A DNA stretch of 34,338 nt, from NCBI GenBank assembly GCA_043720875.1, contig JAYSRU010000170.1:1-34338 (forward strand), written 5' to 3'. The position numbers were made by a program, and so were the translations under genes. Under the pieces are notes generated by a model, which did not search any database, was not told the origin of the DNA, and saw only the letters and a program-made list of their open reading frames with translations. Shown here in pieces: positions 15,186 through 24,189 of the stretch (position 1 is its first letter; the number at the start of each line of letters is the position of its first letter). The DNA is from JAYSRU01 sp043720875 (GTDB lineage Bacteria > Bacteroidota > Bacteroidia > Flavobacteriales_D > Crocinitomicaceae).

Positions 15186-16917
15186 TATCCTTAATGTTCA
15201 ATTGCATGGTTCTACTAATTTCACCAGAGTTTTTAATCCATTCGTTTACCTCTAATGTGAAAGCAATATCAAACGGATCGTTAGAAGTAACTAATTCATA
15301 AAAATGGGGCATTCTAAAGCCAATAGCAGGCAATGTAAATGCATCATTTTCTTGAAAAAGGTTCATTTTCAAATGTTCCTCCTTAAGTAATTGCGTTCCC
15401 GCTGCAAAAACAGATTTCGCTAAAAAAACAGGCTTCATGTTACCAGGACCATGTGGTTCAAACTGATTCAAAACCCGCTTTAATTGAGGAATGTCATTTC
15501 TCGATTCATTTTCTTTAAATAGTTCACTCAATTTGAGTTCCATTTCCAAGGGTACTTCTTCTAACTCTTCTGTGCGACCAATAGTTTCAGAAACCGTTTT
15601 TTCAAAACGCGATTTAAATGCTTCAAAATTTTCTGGCAACAGTGACAAACCAGCAGCCATGGCATGTCCACCAAACTTAGTCAATAAATCTGCACATGCA
15701 TCAATTGCTGCGTGCACGTCAAAATTGTCGACACTTCTTGCAGAACCCGTCAATTCGCCATTGCTTTCTGTCAACACAATCGTTGGGCGGTAATATTTTT
15801 CTTTAATGCGCGAAGCTACTATTCCAATTACACCTTTGTGCCAGGTCGGATTAAACACAACCGTAGCTTTCTTTTCAAAATAGCCGGTTTCAGCTTCCAC
15901 CAATTCCAACGCTTCTTCGGTTATACTCGCGTCCAATTCACGGCGAGTTGCGTTCAACTCATTTATAGCAAGCGCAATCGGCAATGCCTCTTCTAGTGTT
16001 TTAGACAGCAATAATTTCACCGCAGAGTTTCCACTTTCTAAGCGTCCTGCTGCATTAATTCTTGGCGCAATAACAAACATTATGTTAGTGATGTCTACCG
16101 ATTTGAGTTGTGAAAAATTTGCAACTTGAAACAATGCTTCAAATGCTGGACGTCGTTTCTCGTTAATTTGCTTCAAGCCAAAATAACTCAAGATTCTATT
16201 TTCACCCGTTATTTGAACCAAGTCGGCGGCGATACTCGTAGCCAAAATATCCAACTGTGCATAAACTTCTTCCTGAGACCAGCCGTTTGCTTCTGCCAAA
16301 GCGCATAACAATTTAAATCCAACACCACAACCGGAAAGCTCCTTAAAAGGGTAATTACATGCTGCTTGCTTCGGATTTAACACAATACAATCTGGAAGAA
16401 CAATTCCTGGTAAATGGTGATCACATACAATGAAATCAATGTTTTTTTCTTTTGCGTAAGCAATTTGTGCGTTGGCTCGAATGCCACAATCTAAGGCGAT
16501 GATTAGGGAGAAATTATGGGCTGCAGCAAAATCAATTCCTTGGTAAGAAATTCCATACCCTTCTTCGTAACGATCCGGAATATAAGATGCGATGTTGTTC
16601 GTGTGTTTGGACAAAACTTGCATGCACATCGCAACAGCCGTTGTGCCGTCCACATCATAATCGCCATAAATCATTATGTTTTCCCCCTGCTGTAGGGCCA
16701 AATTAATTCGGTCGACAGCAGCTTTCATTCCGTACATTAAGAACGGATCGTGCAAGGCATCCAACGACGGTCTAAAAAAGGTTTTTGCTTCCTCAAACGA
16801 TTCAATTCCTCGTTTCGCCAACATCGAAGCAATGACCATGTCAACATTGAGTTGTTCTTGTAAATTTTTGATTTTTTGAACCGAAGCGGTAGAATGGATG
16901 TGCCAACGTTTTTGCAT
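15148..16917 (-). CDS. recJ: Single-stranded-DNA-specific exonuclease RecJ
   Basis: RecJ degrades single-stranded DNA 5' to 3' in recombination, mismatch and base-excision repair. The 589 residues are full length. The DHH-family phosphoesterase motifs are visible: YGDYDVDGTTAV (residues ~84-95), ALDCG (~141-145), and VCDHHLPG with DHH at ~166-168. The DHHA1 domain carries FGGHAMAAGLSL. A C-terminal OB-like domain completes the protein. The gene is convergent with recO and overlaps it by 38 bp; two recombination genes face each other here, although they would be transcribed independently. Confidence 0.95.
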   Translation of the reverse strand: MQKRWHIHSTASVQKIKNLQEQLNVDMVIASMLAKRGIESFEEAKTFFRPSLDALHDPFLMYGMKAAVDRINLALQQGENIMIYGDYDVDGTTAVAMCMQVLSKHTNNIASYIPDRYEEGYGISYQGIDFAAAHNFSLIIALDCGIRANAQIAYAKEKNIDFIVCDHHLPGIVLPDCIVLNPKQAACNYPFKELSGCGVGFKLLCALAEANGWSQEEVYAQLDILATSIAADLVQITGENRILSYFGLKQINEKRRPAFEALFQVANFSQLKSVDITNIMFVIAPRINAAGRLESGNSAVKLLLSKTLEEALPIALAINELNATRRELDASITEEALELVEAETGYFEKKATVVFNPTWHKGVIGIVASRIKEKYYRPTIVLTESNGELTGSARSVDNFDVHAAIDACADLLTKFGGHAMAAGLSLLPENFEAFKSRFEKTVSETIGRTEELEEVPLEMELKLSELFKENESRNDIPQLKRVLNQFEPHGPGNMKPVFLAKSVFAAGTQLLKEEHLKMNLFQENDAFTLPAIGFRMPHFYELVTSNDPFDIAFTLEVNEWIKNSGEISRTMQLNIKDIRPALLEEFPNS

Positions 16918-16966
16918 AGATGTTAAAATAGTTAAGCGTCTTAATATTAAATTATACCTTTAAGTT

Positions 16967-17611
16967 ATGAAAAGTTTTTGGATTGCACTCACATTATTTG
17001 CTAGCGCTGCTGGCTACGGTCAAGATTCTTATGAATTTGTAAACGCCATGCCTCCAAGTGAAAAACCACTAAAATCAATAGAATCAGACTATTACGGTCT
17101 GTATACTGCCGATAGTAATGCTAGTTTTTATGAATTCAACCCGGATGGCATTTTCATTAATTCAGTGATCTATTCTTCCATTTCGAAAAAAGACGTGCGC
17201 GAAAGTTCCAAATATAAAGTACGCAACGGACATATATTTGGTGTGGTGAAAAACGATTCTTTACCCTGTTTTTTAGAGAACGACAAATATTATTTTGGCA
17301 TAAAGCAGCGTAAAAATTTATTGGATCCTAGTTTAGGAAATGTTTTGAAAAAACAAACGAACTCTTGTTACTACCTCAACTATAAAGAAGGCAATTATTT
17401 TGTGCCGTGCATGCTTAAGTTTAAAGGGGAAACCGTTAGTATTTCATTTTTAGATTATGACAGTAATTCTTATTTGTTTAGAAATGTAATTGACCGCAAA
17501 GAAGTACTTCAAAACAACCAAAAAACGGTGGAATTGAACCTGGCTGATTATGAATGGACCAACATGGATAAGGAAGAATTATATCCTAAAGCCTTGATTT
17601 TTAGAAAATAA
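16967..17611 (+). CDS. Exported protein of unknown function
   Basis: A 214-residue protein with a clear signal peptide (MKSFWIALTLFASAAGYGQ), so exported to the periplasm or beyond. The mature part is rich in Tyr, Asn and Ser and probably all-beta. I recognise no family, sorting domain or catalytic motif. It stands alone between recJ (divergent) and the esterase gene, 93 bases before the esterase start. Confidence 0.6.
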   Translation: MKSFWIALTLFASAAGYGQDSYEFVNAMPPSEKPLKSIESDYYGLYTADSNASFYEFNPDGIFINSVIYSSISKKDVRESSKYKVRNGHIFGVVKNDSLPCFLENDKYYFGIKQRKNLLDPSLGNVLKKQTNSCYYLNYKEGNYFVPCMLKFKGETVSISFLDYDSNSYLFRNVIDRKEVLQNNQKTVELNLADYEWTNMDKEELYPKALIFRK

Positions 17612-17683
17612 CCCTGACATCCATTAAATGTTAAGTTTCCGTTAGTTGTAACGCAAAAGTAAAGTCGATCGATAAGTTCTATG

Positions 17684-17691
17684 TACTTTTG
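17684..17691 (+). promoter_or_regulatory. Candidate -7 element for the esterase gene
   Basis: TACTTTTG matches TAnnTTTG exactly. No good -33 TTG is present. A transcript from here would start near 17696 and supports ATG 17705, not the upstream in-frame ATG at 17681. Confidence 0.4.
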
Positions 17692-17704
17692 TGAAAATAT
17701 TTAT

Positions 17705-18418
17705 ATGAAAACCACACTATTCTTTCTTTGTTTATTCAGCCTCCAATCGTCTTTTGCTCAGTTAAGTACGGTAAAAAGTAAAACAGCTTATAACTTTTGG
17801 ATTAACTTACCGAAGGATAGTATCTTAAATGCTAAACCGCCGATCTTAATTTTTCTTCACGGTAAATCTTTATCTGGTACCGACCTTAACCGTGTGCGCA
17901 AATATGGCGTTATCAAAGAAATTGAAAAGGGCCGCACCATTGATGCCATTGTAGTTGCTCCGCAAGTTTCAAGCGGTTCTTGGAGTCCGGATAAAGTGTT
18001 AGAAGTATTGGAATACGTTCAAAAAAATTACAACACCGATAGTTCGCGCATTTACGTTTGCGGTATGAGTTTGGGCGGATATGGAACCTTAAATTTTGCG
18101 GGAAAATACGCAGGAAAAATAACAGCAGCCGTTGCTTTGTGCGGTGGTGGAAATGTAAAAGACGCTCAAAATCTATCTACCATTCCATTATGGATTCAAC
18201 ACGGCGATTTAGACAAACCCGTTCCCATTTCTCAATCTATAAAAGTTGTGGACGCTATCAACTGTGTAAACAGCGGAAAAAACATGATTTGGACCATTCA
18301 CAAAGGCGCTGGGCACTCTGAATTGGAAAGAGTGTTTCGTTCAGACGCCATGTACGATTGGTTGTTTGCACAAAAAAGAATCAATGCGGAAGAAGTTGAA
18401 ATGGTGAAGGCGGAGTGA
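17705..18418 (+). CDS. Secreted alpha/beta hydrolase (prolyl-oligopeptidase-like esterase)
   Basis: A 237-residue exported serine hydrolase. I start it at 17705 because MKTTLFFLCLFSLQSSFAQ is a standard signal peptide; an in-frame ATG at 17681 would place eight odd residues before it. The fold is evident: ILIFLHGKSLSG, the nucleophile elbow CGMSLGGYGT (Ser122), the catalytic acid in HGDLDKPVP (Asp168) and the histidine in GAGHSELERVF (His204). Such proteins include phospholipase/carboxylesterases and feruloyl-esterase relatives; the substrate is unknown. Its last 225 bp, from codon ~164 to the stop and including Asp168 and His204, recur at 26149-26372, and the last 40 bp recur at 31571-31610. 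This gene end therefore appears to be an integration target. Confidence 0.85.
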   Translation: MKTTLFFLCLFSLQSSFAQLSTVKSKTAYNFWINLPKDSILNAKPPILIFLHGKSLSGTDLNRVRKYGVIKEIEKGRTIDAIVVAPQVSSGSWSPDKVLEVLEYVQKNYNTDSSRIYVCGMSLGGYGTLNFAGKYAGKITAAVALCGGGNVKDAQNLSTIPLWIQHGDLDKPVPISQSIKVVDAINCVNSGKNMIWTIHKGAGHSELERVFRSDAMYDWLFAQKRINAEEVEMVKAE

Positions 18419-18465
18419 GTATAGATCCAAATCATCTTTATCCTGTATCTAATCGATCAATGCAT

Positions 18466-20508
18466 TCAACTCTTCGTATGATTTAGCAAAGAAAAGTTGC
18501 TCGACAAGATGGTTGAAGTTGTGAACGTTTCTATTTCAACCAATTGATGTTTCAACTGATTGCGATAGTTGAATTTACGCTCATCGAAATTTACTTTCTG
18601 CGACAAATGATGCTTCACAAAATAATCGATCTCCTGTTTTTGCATCTTCGAATAGTCTGATAAATAATCCGCCATAAGTAAAAGTGCTTTTTTCTCTTGT
18701 TTCAACGTCGCTTCCGCTAACGACTTAGCTAGCGCTAAAATATTTCTCATTTCAGCTTCCACTTCTGCTAATTGATGATACTGTTTTTCATTGATCGTAT
18801 CATGTATTGCATGAAAAATTGTGCTGTTTCCAAATCCATTTTCTTTCAACATGTCTGATACAAGTTCTGTAGCTGCTTCCAAATCCATGCTTGATCCAGA
18901 GGTAATGTTTTCATTTCCAAAAATTAATTCTTCTGCAACCAAGCCTCCTAGTAACATTGCCACCTTTGGGATCAATTCGCTTTTAGAAATAAATTCTTTT
19001 TCCGATCGAGTATAAATAAATCCATGACAATCGGCATCCGACGAAACAGAATAAATCATTTCCGGAATTATTTTTAACAGCACTGCAGATAAGATTGCAT
19101 GACCGCTTTCGTGCACAGCTGTAATTGCTTGCAAATCGTCTTTGCGGTTCATTCTTAAGTGCTCAAGCGTTGAAACAAGCTTATCAGTTTTGCTCAACAT
19201 TAATTGTTCTTCATCGAAGTAATTACATACAATTTGCTGATCTTTTACTGAAAATTGAAGCTTATTAATGTTCAACTCAGTAGTCATCAACTCTGATAGA
19301 AACAGACTTAACTTACTCTTAATAATCTGCTGAATCGTAGTGAAAATTGGGCGCACACCTTGTGTTGGAAAGACTCCTTCTTTGTAAACTTGTTTTTCAA
19401 CTGATTGGTCAAATTCAAAATTCATAGACAAAAGCTCCTTCAATTTGTGGGCAGTTTTGTCCAACTCCAATTTAATAATTCTTTGATAAGCCATTTTGTT
19501 TAAAGCAGGATAAATAATATGGATATTCCCCAGTCTTGCAATTTGTTCGTCACGAAACCGTTCGCGCAATGCTTTTTTCATCTTAGGTACGGTAATTTTT
19601 AAAGACAACTCGTGAAACAAATCTGCATCAATATCGGCTGAAAAATTACCACTCATTGTATATGCTTCATCAATGTTCCCTAAAACAAAAATCAGCGCTT
19701 TATTAAAATTTTTATTGGATGGTCTTTTTGCCATTTGAAGTATTTTGAATAGAAATTCAATCGATTCCTTTGCATCAAAAGTGAACAGTAGTTTTTTCAC
19801 ATCCTCAAGTAGTCCAACTTTTAAAAGATCACCTCCAAATTCAATAATGTTTTCATAATAATCACTCGACACAAAGAGAATTGGTTCATTTTCTTTTAAT
19901 TCAACACCCATCTCTTTGCAAAAAAGTGTATGCTTTGTAACAACCAAACCATCTTTAATTTGAACCCCGGCTTTTTCTAACCAAACTAATTTTTGAACAA
20001 AATTTTCGAAAGACCAAATGCCACTTTTCCAATCTATAAAGCTCACATTTCCAGAATCGATTAATTCCCAAACCATACGATTCTTATCGTCTTCAATTTC
20101 TTTTCGGAAAGGCTGTGTTATTGTTCTTGTGTGCTGAAATTCATCTAAAGCGATAATTACCGGTGATTCATCTTTGTTTTCACATAGGGTATTTAATGAA
20201 CGACTAAACGATATCGAACTGTTCTTTTCCCCCAAATCAAATCTAAAGTAGCGGTCACTAAAATCTATTAATTCAACAAGCCGATTTACTAAAGATGTTT
20301 TTCCAACACCCGTCAATCCCCAAAGGTTGATTACAAACGGTTTATCTTGGATTGAATTAAACGAATACCAAGAACTAATATAATTGATCAAATCATCAAT
20401 GATAGAATCTAATCCAACAAATTCTTCTTTCAAGATTATTCTTGCGTTTTCTAATTTTTGATGTTTTTGACTGTATTCTTCACGAATGTTTTCAATTTGG
20501 AGTGTCAT
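18466..20508 (-). CDS. AAA+ ATPase fused to an M41 (FtsH-type) metallopeptidase
   Basis: A 680-residue protein; I start it at ATG 20508 (MTLQIENIREEYSQKH), 17 codons inside the longest frame. The AAA+ module has Walker A GLTGVGKTS (64-72), Walker B VIIALDEF (117-124), a ~140-residue insertion, sensor-1 FVLGNID with Asn278, and a C-terminal subdomain with PTQGVRPIFTTIQQII (381-396), which resembles the GxRPL motif of Clp/Hsp100 ATPases rather than FtsH. The peptidase follows: AVHESGH (zinc HExGH, 464-470), AMLLGGLVAEELIFG (517-531), and the third ligand Asp542 in SGSSMDLEAATELV, as in FtsH M41. No membrane segment is visible, whereas FtsH has two. It is probably a soluble ATP-dependent protease. 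The gene is solitary and reads toward the esterase. Confidence 0.8.
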   Translation of the reverse strand: MTLQIENIREEYSQKHQKLENARIILKEEFVGLDSIIDDLINYISSWYSFNSIQDKPFVINLWGLTGVGKTSLVNRLVELIDFSDRYFRFDLGEKNSSISFSRSLNTLCENKDESPVIIALDEFQHTRTITQPFRKEIEDDKNRMVWELIDSGNVSFIDWKSGIWSFENFVQKLVWLEKAGVQIKDGLVVTKHTLFCKEMGVELKENEPILFVSSDYYENIIEFGGDLLKVGLLEDVKKLLFTFDAKESIEFLFKILQMAKRPSNKNFNKALIFVLGNIDEAYTMSGNFSADIDADLFHELSLKITVPKMKKALRERFRDEQIARLGNIHIIYPALNKMAYQRIIKLELDKTAHKLKELLSMNFEFDQSVEKQVYKEGVFPTQGVRPIFTTIQQIIKSKLSLFLSELMTTELNINKLQFSVKDQQIVCNYFDEEQLMLSKTDKLVSTLEHLRMNRKDDLQAITAVHESGHAILSAVLLKIIPEMIYSVSSDADCHGFIYTRSEKEFISKSELIPKVAMLLGGLVAEELIFGNENITSGSSMDLEAATELVSDMLKENGFGNSTIFHAIHDTINEKQYHQLAEVEAEMRNILALAKSLAEATLKQEKKALLLMADYLSDYSKMQKQEIDYFVKHHLSQKVNFDERKFNYRNQLKHQLVEIETFTTSTILSSNFSLLNHTKS

Positions 20509-20992
20509 AGTTAATGTTTTAAGATTATTAAGCAAAATTGAGTTGCAATACCGCCACAAGATGTCGTACCGTTAAAAAAATAATATGAGAAGTAAAAACA
20601 GTCTTATGTTTAATTTCCATTCTAACATAAGCTTCTATATTACGCTACGACCAACATATTGAAAATAATGAAGTTTATGTAATTGATTTCTTGCAGATGT
20701 TAAGGAATGCAAAGCCTCTGTGAATAAAACTAATTTGAGTCTTAAGCCGTTAAAAAATATAGCTATCGAATTTGAGGTGTTGATAATAGTATTGTCAAAA
20801 AATTCCCGATCATTTGAAAAACGTGAAGACAGAATTCCAGTCTTGCCAGCTTAATGTGTCGAACCATCCGTGTTGAAATGGAATAATCCACAACTTCACA
20901 AATACTAGTCGCTAACCAATAATTAGTTTAATTCTTTGCACGACACATTATGGCGAAGTAAACGTAGAAATTTGTCTAAAAAATAGAAGGAA
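20509..20992. other. 484-base intergenic region
   Basis: No gene recognised. TAATGTGTCG (20852-20861) and CGACACATTA (20941-20950) are perfect 10-bp inverted repeats 79 bases apart, just upstream of the gene at 20993. A near-consensus -7 (CAATTTTG on the - strand, around 20535) may serve the AAA+-M41 gene, but its -33 spacing of 16 is short. Confidence 0.45.
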
Positions 20993-21472
20993 ATGGAGAA
21001 ATTTAGACCCACGCAAGAATTAGAAATAGACGTAATAAAATCACTTTTGGGTGATATTTCAAAGCTGAAATACTTTATTGAAATGTTTGACGATGGAAAG
21101 TCATTTTTGGTGCAACAAATAAATCAGGAGCTTTATCTCAAATTGAAAAATAAATACGTCGAAATTATAGACCAAACTATTATTAATATTCCCGACTTCT
21201 TCGAAACCGCAGTCAAAGAGTTTGAAAGCGAATTTCCGCAATACAACATCGAAATCTATGAAGAGTTATATGTTAAGAATTTCGATTTTTACACGGTAAT
21301 ATCAAACTATAAAACGTACATCGTAAGAAAAGAAATAATTCAATATTTGGACAATTTGAAAACTACCTTTGAAACAAATCTTGATTTAAATCCAACACAA
21401 ATAATGAATGAGTTGAATCAAATTAGGCTGCGTTTTGAATTTGTCATTAACAGTACGACAAGAACCGTGTGA
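20993..21472 (+). CDS. Unknown protein, 159 residues
   Basis: A soluble, acidic protein of 159 residues, rich in Ile, Glu, Asn and Phe and predicted mostly helical. There is no signal peptide or membrane segment, and I recognise no family or catalytic motif. It is the only + strand gene between the AAA+-M41 gene and the WYL regulator. Its stop directly abuts the stop of the convergent nuclease gene at 21473, with no bases between. The compact arrangement suggests a cassette-like unit rather than a random frame, but its role is unknown. Confidence 0.55.
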   Translation: MEKFRPTQELEIDVIKSLLGDISKLKYFIEMFDDGKSFLVQQINQELYLKLKNKYVEIIDQTIINIPDFFETAVKEFESEFPQYNIEIYEELYVKNFDFYTVISNYKTYIVRKEIIQYLDNLKTTFETNLDLNPTQIMNELNQIRLRFEFVINSTTRTV

Positions 21473-22753
21473 TTATGGAATTAAATCAGGATAAGCTTTG
21501 TAAAATATTACTAGCATTTTATCAAGGTTCAATTTTATAATTTCTTCCATTTTTCCGTTGATAACAGAGTTAAAGAAATCTTGCCATGTATTACATTCTT
21601 TCAAATCTGAATACGCTGGCCAAGAAGGTGATTGTTTAACTTTCATATAATCAGAATCAATAAAAATACTTCGCAATTCTTGAAAATCATCTTTATTCGT
21701 GTCTGAACTTCTTACAAAACCTATATAAAACTTTTCATTTTCTTCTTCAACACGAATGTTCAATTTCTTTATATTCAAATCCGCTGATTGAATGGTAAAT
21801 CCAGAATATTTAACTCCTTTTTTTAAACTGAATGTATTAAGGTTGAGTCCGCTGTCATACTCTTCAAGTAAAGTAACCATGCTACATTTAAATCGCTCAA
21901 TCAATTCATCATATACTATGTCTTTTGTCTTTATAATTTCTTCGAAAGATTTGAAATATGCAGAATTACTCATTATTGTTGTCGCTATGTCTTTACTCAT
22001 TTCATTGTTATTTGATTGATTTGTCAGAAAATTTATTGTATTCAAATATTGTGTCAAGGTTTCTCGTAAAAATGGTTTGTCGTAAATCTCTTTAAGGCAG
22101 GTTTTCAACCACTTTATAATATCCTCTGAATAACTGACATTAATAAAATCATCGCCTTCTTTTAGGGTTTCTTGAGAATGTTTTTCTCCAATAGAATCAC
22201 CACTAGGAGACTTAGGAAATAAAGTCAAATATACAACCGGCGCATTTGAATCATAGTTTTTGTAACGAAGAAGCTGAATTGGCTGGTCAATTGCGTAAAT
22301 TTTATTCTCAATAATGATATTCTTTTCATGTGCACTGACTAATATATCAATAAAACCCCCTATAGCTTTTGCATGATCTATAGTGCCTAATGAGTACTCA
22401 ACCATTGATTTACTTATTGTCGTTTCAAAATTAGATAAATATTTAAGTGTTAGATTAATTTTATCGTCTTTAAATTCATTGTTTTTTAATCTCACATCAA
22501 CGAGATTTCTGTATTTTTCATTTAGTAAAACAATAAATTGCTTTAAGAACAAATCTTTTTGACCATGGCTGCCATTTTTATTTAGAAGATTGGAGATAAT
22601 GGACGAATGACTCAACTCACTCGTAGTTACTCCCAATATTTTAAACACGTTGTAATTTCCTCCAGTTACTTCTGCGAAATCCTCATGTTTTTTTTGAATA
22701 GTTTTGACATTTTCAAACAAATGTTCAATTGATTTTATTTCAATTTCAGTCAT
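21473..22753 (-). CDS. PD-(D/E)XK nuclease family protein (PDDEXK_4-like)
   Basis: A 426-residue protein of the PD-(D/E)XK superfamily. The N-terminal block YNVFKILGVTTSELSHSSII and the GSHGQKDLFLKQF segment match the PDDEXK_4 domain of unknown specificity. The catalytic core is GGFIDILVSAHEKNIIIENK, with Asp136, Glu149 and Lys151, followed by DQPIQLLRYKNY (conserved Gln). All core residues are present, so an active DNase is plausible. Such proteins often occur in phage-defence islands. The C-terminal ~230 residues are unassigned. A consensus promoter lies upstream, and the gene is divergent from the WYL regulator with 132 bases between, suggesting control by that regulator. Confidence 0.75.
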   Translation of the reverse strand: MTEIEIKSIEHLFENVKTIQKKHEDFAEVTGGNYNVFKILGVTTSELSHSSIISNLLNKNGSHGQKDLFLKQFIVLLNEKYRNLVDVRLKNNEFKDDKINLTLKYLSNFETTISKSMVEYSLGTIDHAKAIGGFIDILVSAHEKNIIIENKIYAIDQPIQLLRYKNYDSNAPVVYLTLFPKSPSGDSIGEKHSQETLKEGDDFINVSYSEDIIKWLKTCLKEIYDKPFLRETLTQYLNTINFLTNQSNNNEMSKDIATTIMSNSAYFKSFEEIIKTKDIVYDELIERFKCSMVTLLEEYDSGLNLNTFSLKKGVKYSGFTIQSADLNIKKLNIRVEEENEKFYIGFVRSSDTNKDDFQELRSIFIDSDYMKVKQSPSWPAYSDLKECNTWQDFFNSVINGKMEEIIKLNLDKMLVIFYKAYPDLIP

Positions 22754-22785
22754 GTTCGAAGTTAATGATTATTGCTAACATATCA

Positions 22786-22815
22786 CAAAGCTATTCTAGT
22801 TTAAATAAAAAACAA
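22786..22815 (-). promoter_or_regulatory. Promoter of the PDDEXK nuclease gene
   Basis: Read on the - strand: TTG (22815-22813), 19 bases, TAGCTTTG (22793-22786). Both elements match the Bacteroidota consensus exactly, and the spacing is ideal. The predicted start lies about 28 bases before the ATG at 22753. Confidence 0.65.
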
Positions 22816-22848
22816 CCTACAACCGCCAGCAAATGTCGTTTTAATAAT

Positions 22849-22856
22849 TATATTTG
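22849..22856 (+). promoter_or_regulatory. Candidate -7 element for the WYL regulator gene
   Basis: TATATTTG matches TAnnTTTG and lies 30 bases before the ATG. No -33 TTG is found at the right distance. The divergent promoters are only ~35 bases apart, so one bound repressor could control both. Confidence 0.42.
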
Positions 22857-22885
22857 AAATACTGAATCCCTTTTAATCTGAAAGT

Positions 22886-23779
22886 ATGTCACAATTCAAA
22901 TCCGTCGAGCGCCTAAGCCTTGTTCTTAGTTATGTTTATGACCACAAGTTTCCTTCTATGCAGGATATCTTGAATCATTTAACAGATAAAGACATTGTTC
23001 CAACTGAACGAACAGTGCAACGAGATTTGAGAACTTTACGCGACATGTGTTTTATCGAAGTTAAGTATGACCGTTTAAATAAAGGATATTTCATTGAAGC
23101 CGATAGCAAACAAGATTTTGAAAACTGGATGCATGTTTTTGAGTTGTTTAATACCGCCAGGGTAATTAATGAAACTTTGATTAAGAGCAGCAAAAACATA
23201 GACTATATTGATTTTGATAGGTCTGCAATTCCGCTCAAAGATGAAATCATAGGAAAATTACTAGCCGCAATTGTAGACCGAAGTATAATTCAATTTAACC
23301 ATCAAAATTTCTGGAAGAACGAACCGAAAAAAATAATCCTCTTCCCTCATCTGTTGAAACAATACCAAAATCGTTGGTATGTTTTTGGTTGTTTTTCGAA
23401 TGGAGATTTCCGAAGTTTTGGTTTGGAACGCATTACAAATCTTGAAATATTGTCTGAAGGTTTCAAACCAAAAATGAAACATCCAAAAGATGCGTTCAAT
23501 GAAATAGTAGGACTCGTTTATTCTCAATCAGACGTGGAAGATGTTGTGCTATCCTACCGAGCGGATCAAGGGCATTATATAAAAACACAACCCATTCACC
23601 CCACTCAAATAATTATAAATGATGATGAAAAAGAATTGCGGATTAAATTGCTAATTCGCCCTAACTATGAGTTGCAGGAACAAATATTAAAACAAGGAGA
23701 ACGGGTGACTGTTTTGGAGCCAGAATGGTTAAGAGACGAGATTAAAAGACGATTAATTGGAGCTTTGGGGAATTATTGA
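22886..23779 (+). CDS. WYL-domain transcriptional regulator
   Basis: A 297-residue regulator. The N-terminal winged helix includes MQDILNHLTD, VPTERTVQRDLRTLRDM and a wing ending in YDRLNKGYFIE (residues ~18-72). The WYL domain follows (~120-200), with the FPHLLKQYQNRWYVFGCFSNG segment, in which the consensus W-Y-L appears as RWYVFG, and the C-terminal WCX domain ends in VLEPEWLRDEIKRRLIGAL. Proteins of this layout (BrxR/CapW type) act as repressors, often of defence operons, and sense nucleic acid or nucleotide ligands. It is divergent from the PDDEXK nuclease gene, its likeliest target. Its end overlaps the broken gene at 23773 by seven bases. Confidence 0.85.
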   Translation: MSQFKSVERLSLVLSYVYDHKFPSMQDILNHLTDKDIVPTERTVQRDLRTLRDMCFIEVKYDRLNKGYFIEADSKQDFENWMHVFELFNTARVINETLIKSSKNIDYIDFDRSAIPLKDEIIGKLLAAIVDRSIIQFNHQNFWKNEPKKIILFPHLLKQYQNRWYVFGCFSNGDFRSFGLERITNLEILSEGFKPKMKHPKDAFNEIVGLVYSQSDVEDVVLSYRADQGHYIKTQPIHPTQIIINDDEKELRIKLLIRPNYELQEQILKQGERVTVLEPEWLRDEIKRRLIGALGNY

Positions 23780-24189
23780 ATCAATTCTCCATTTGACCAC
23801 TTTTCTACCAATTCAACAATATCATTAACATAATTCCCTCTTTTCACAATTGTTTGCGCAGGATGATATGCATCAATAAACAATTTCCCTTCCTTCAAAA
23901 TATCACTTACCCTGCTCCGCTTAGTCAAAGTTTCATTTGACAAATTTAGAACTGTTCGATATAGATGGAGCGTGTTCGCAAAAATAAAAACGTTAGGATT
24001 AAGTAGATCTATTTGACGCATTAACAAATCAGACTACTTCGCCATTGATTCATCTAAATCATCTAAATTAGTACGCGTTACACCTTTTGAATGGAGTTTT
24101 TGAGAATTGATAAAAGCTACTGATCTTACAATATCACACATTTCATGTTTTTCGCGAATATAGGGTAATTCAGACCATTTAGGGAATTA
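23773..24189 (-). pseudogene. Broken gene, possibly uracil-DNA-glycosylase-like
   Basis: The frame reads from about 24189 (FPKWSELPYIREKHEMCDIV...) through DDLDESMAK, meets an in-frame TAG near 24043, and continues to 23773. The second part has INLL-type context followed by NPNVFIFANTLHLYRTVL and FIDAYHPAQTIVKRGNYV. The pattern NPxVxIFAN...HPA recalls the C-terminal motifs of uracil-DNA glycosylase superfamily proteins, but this is a weak call. The 5' end is cut off where repeat R1 begins (24181). Both the nonsense codon and the missing start indicate a dead gene. Confidence 0.55.
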
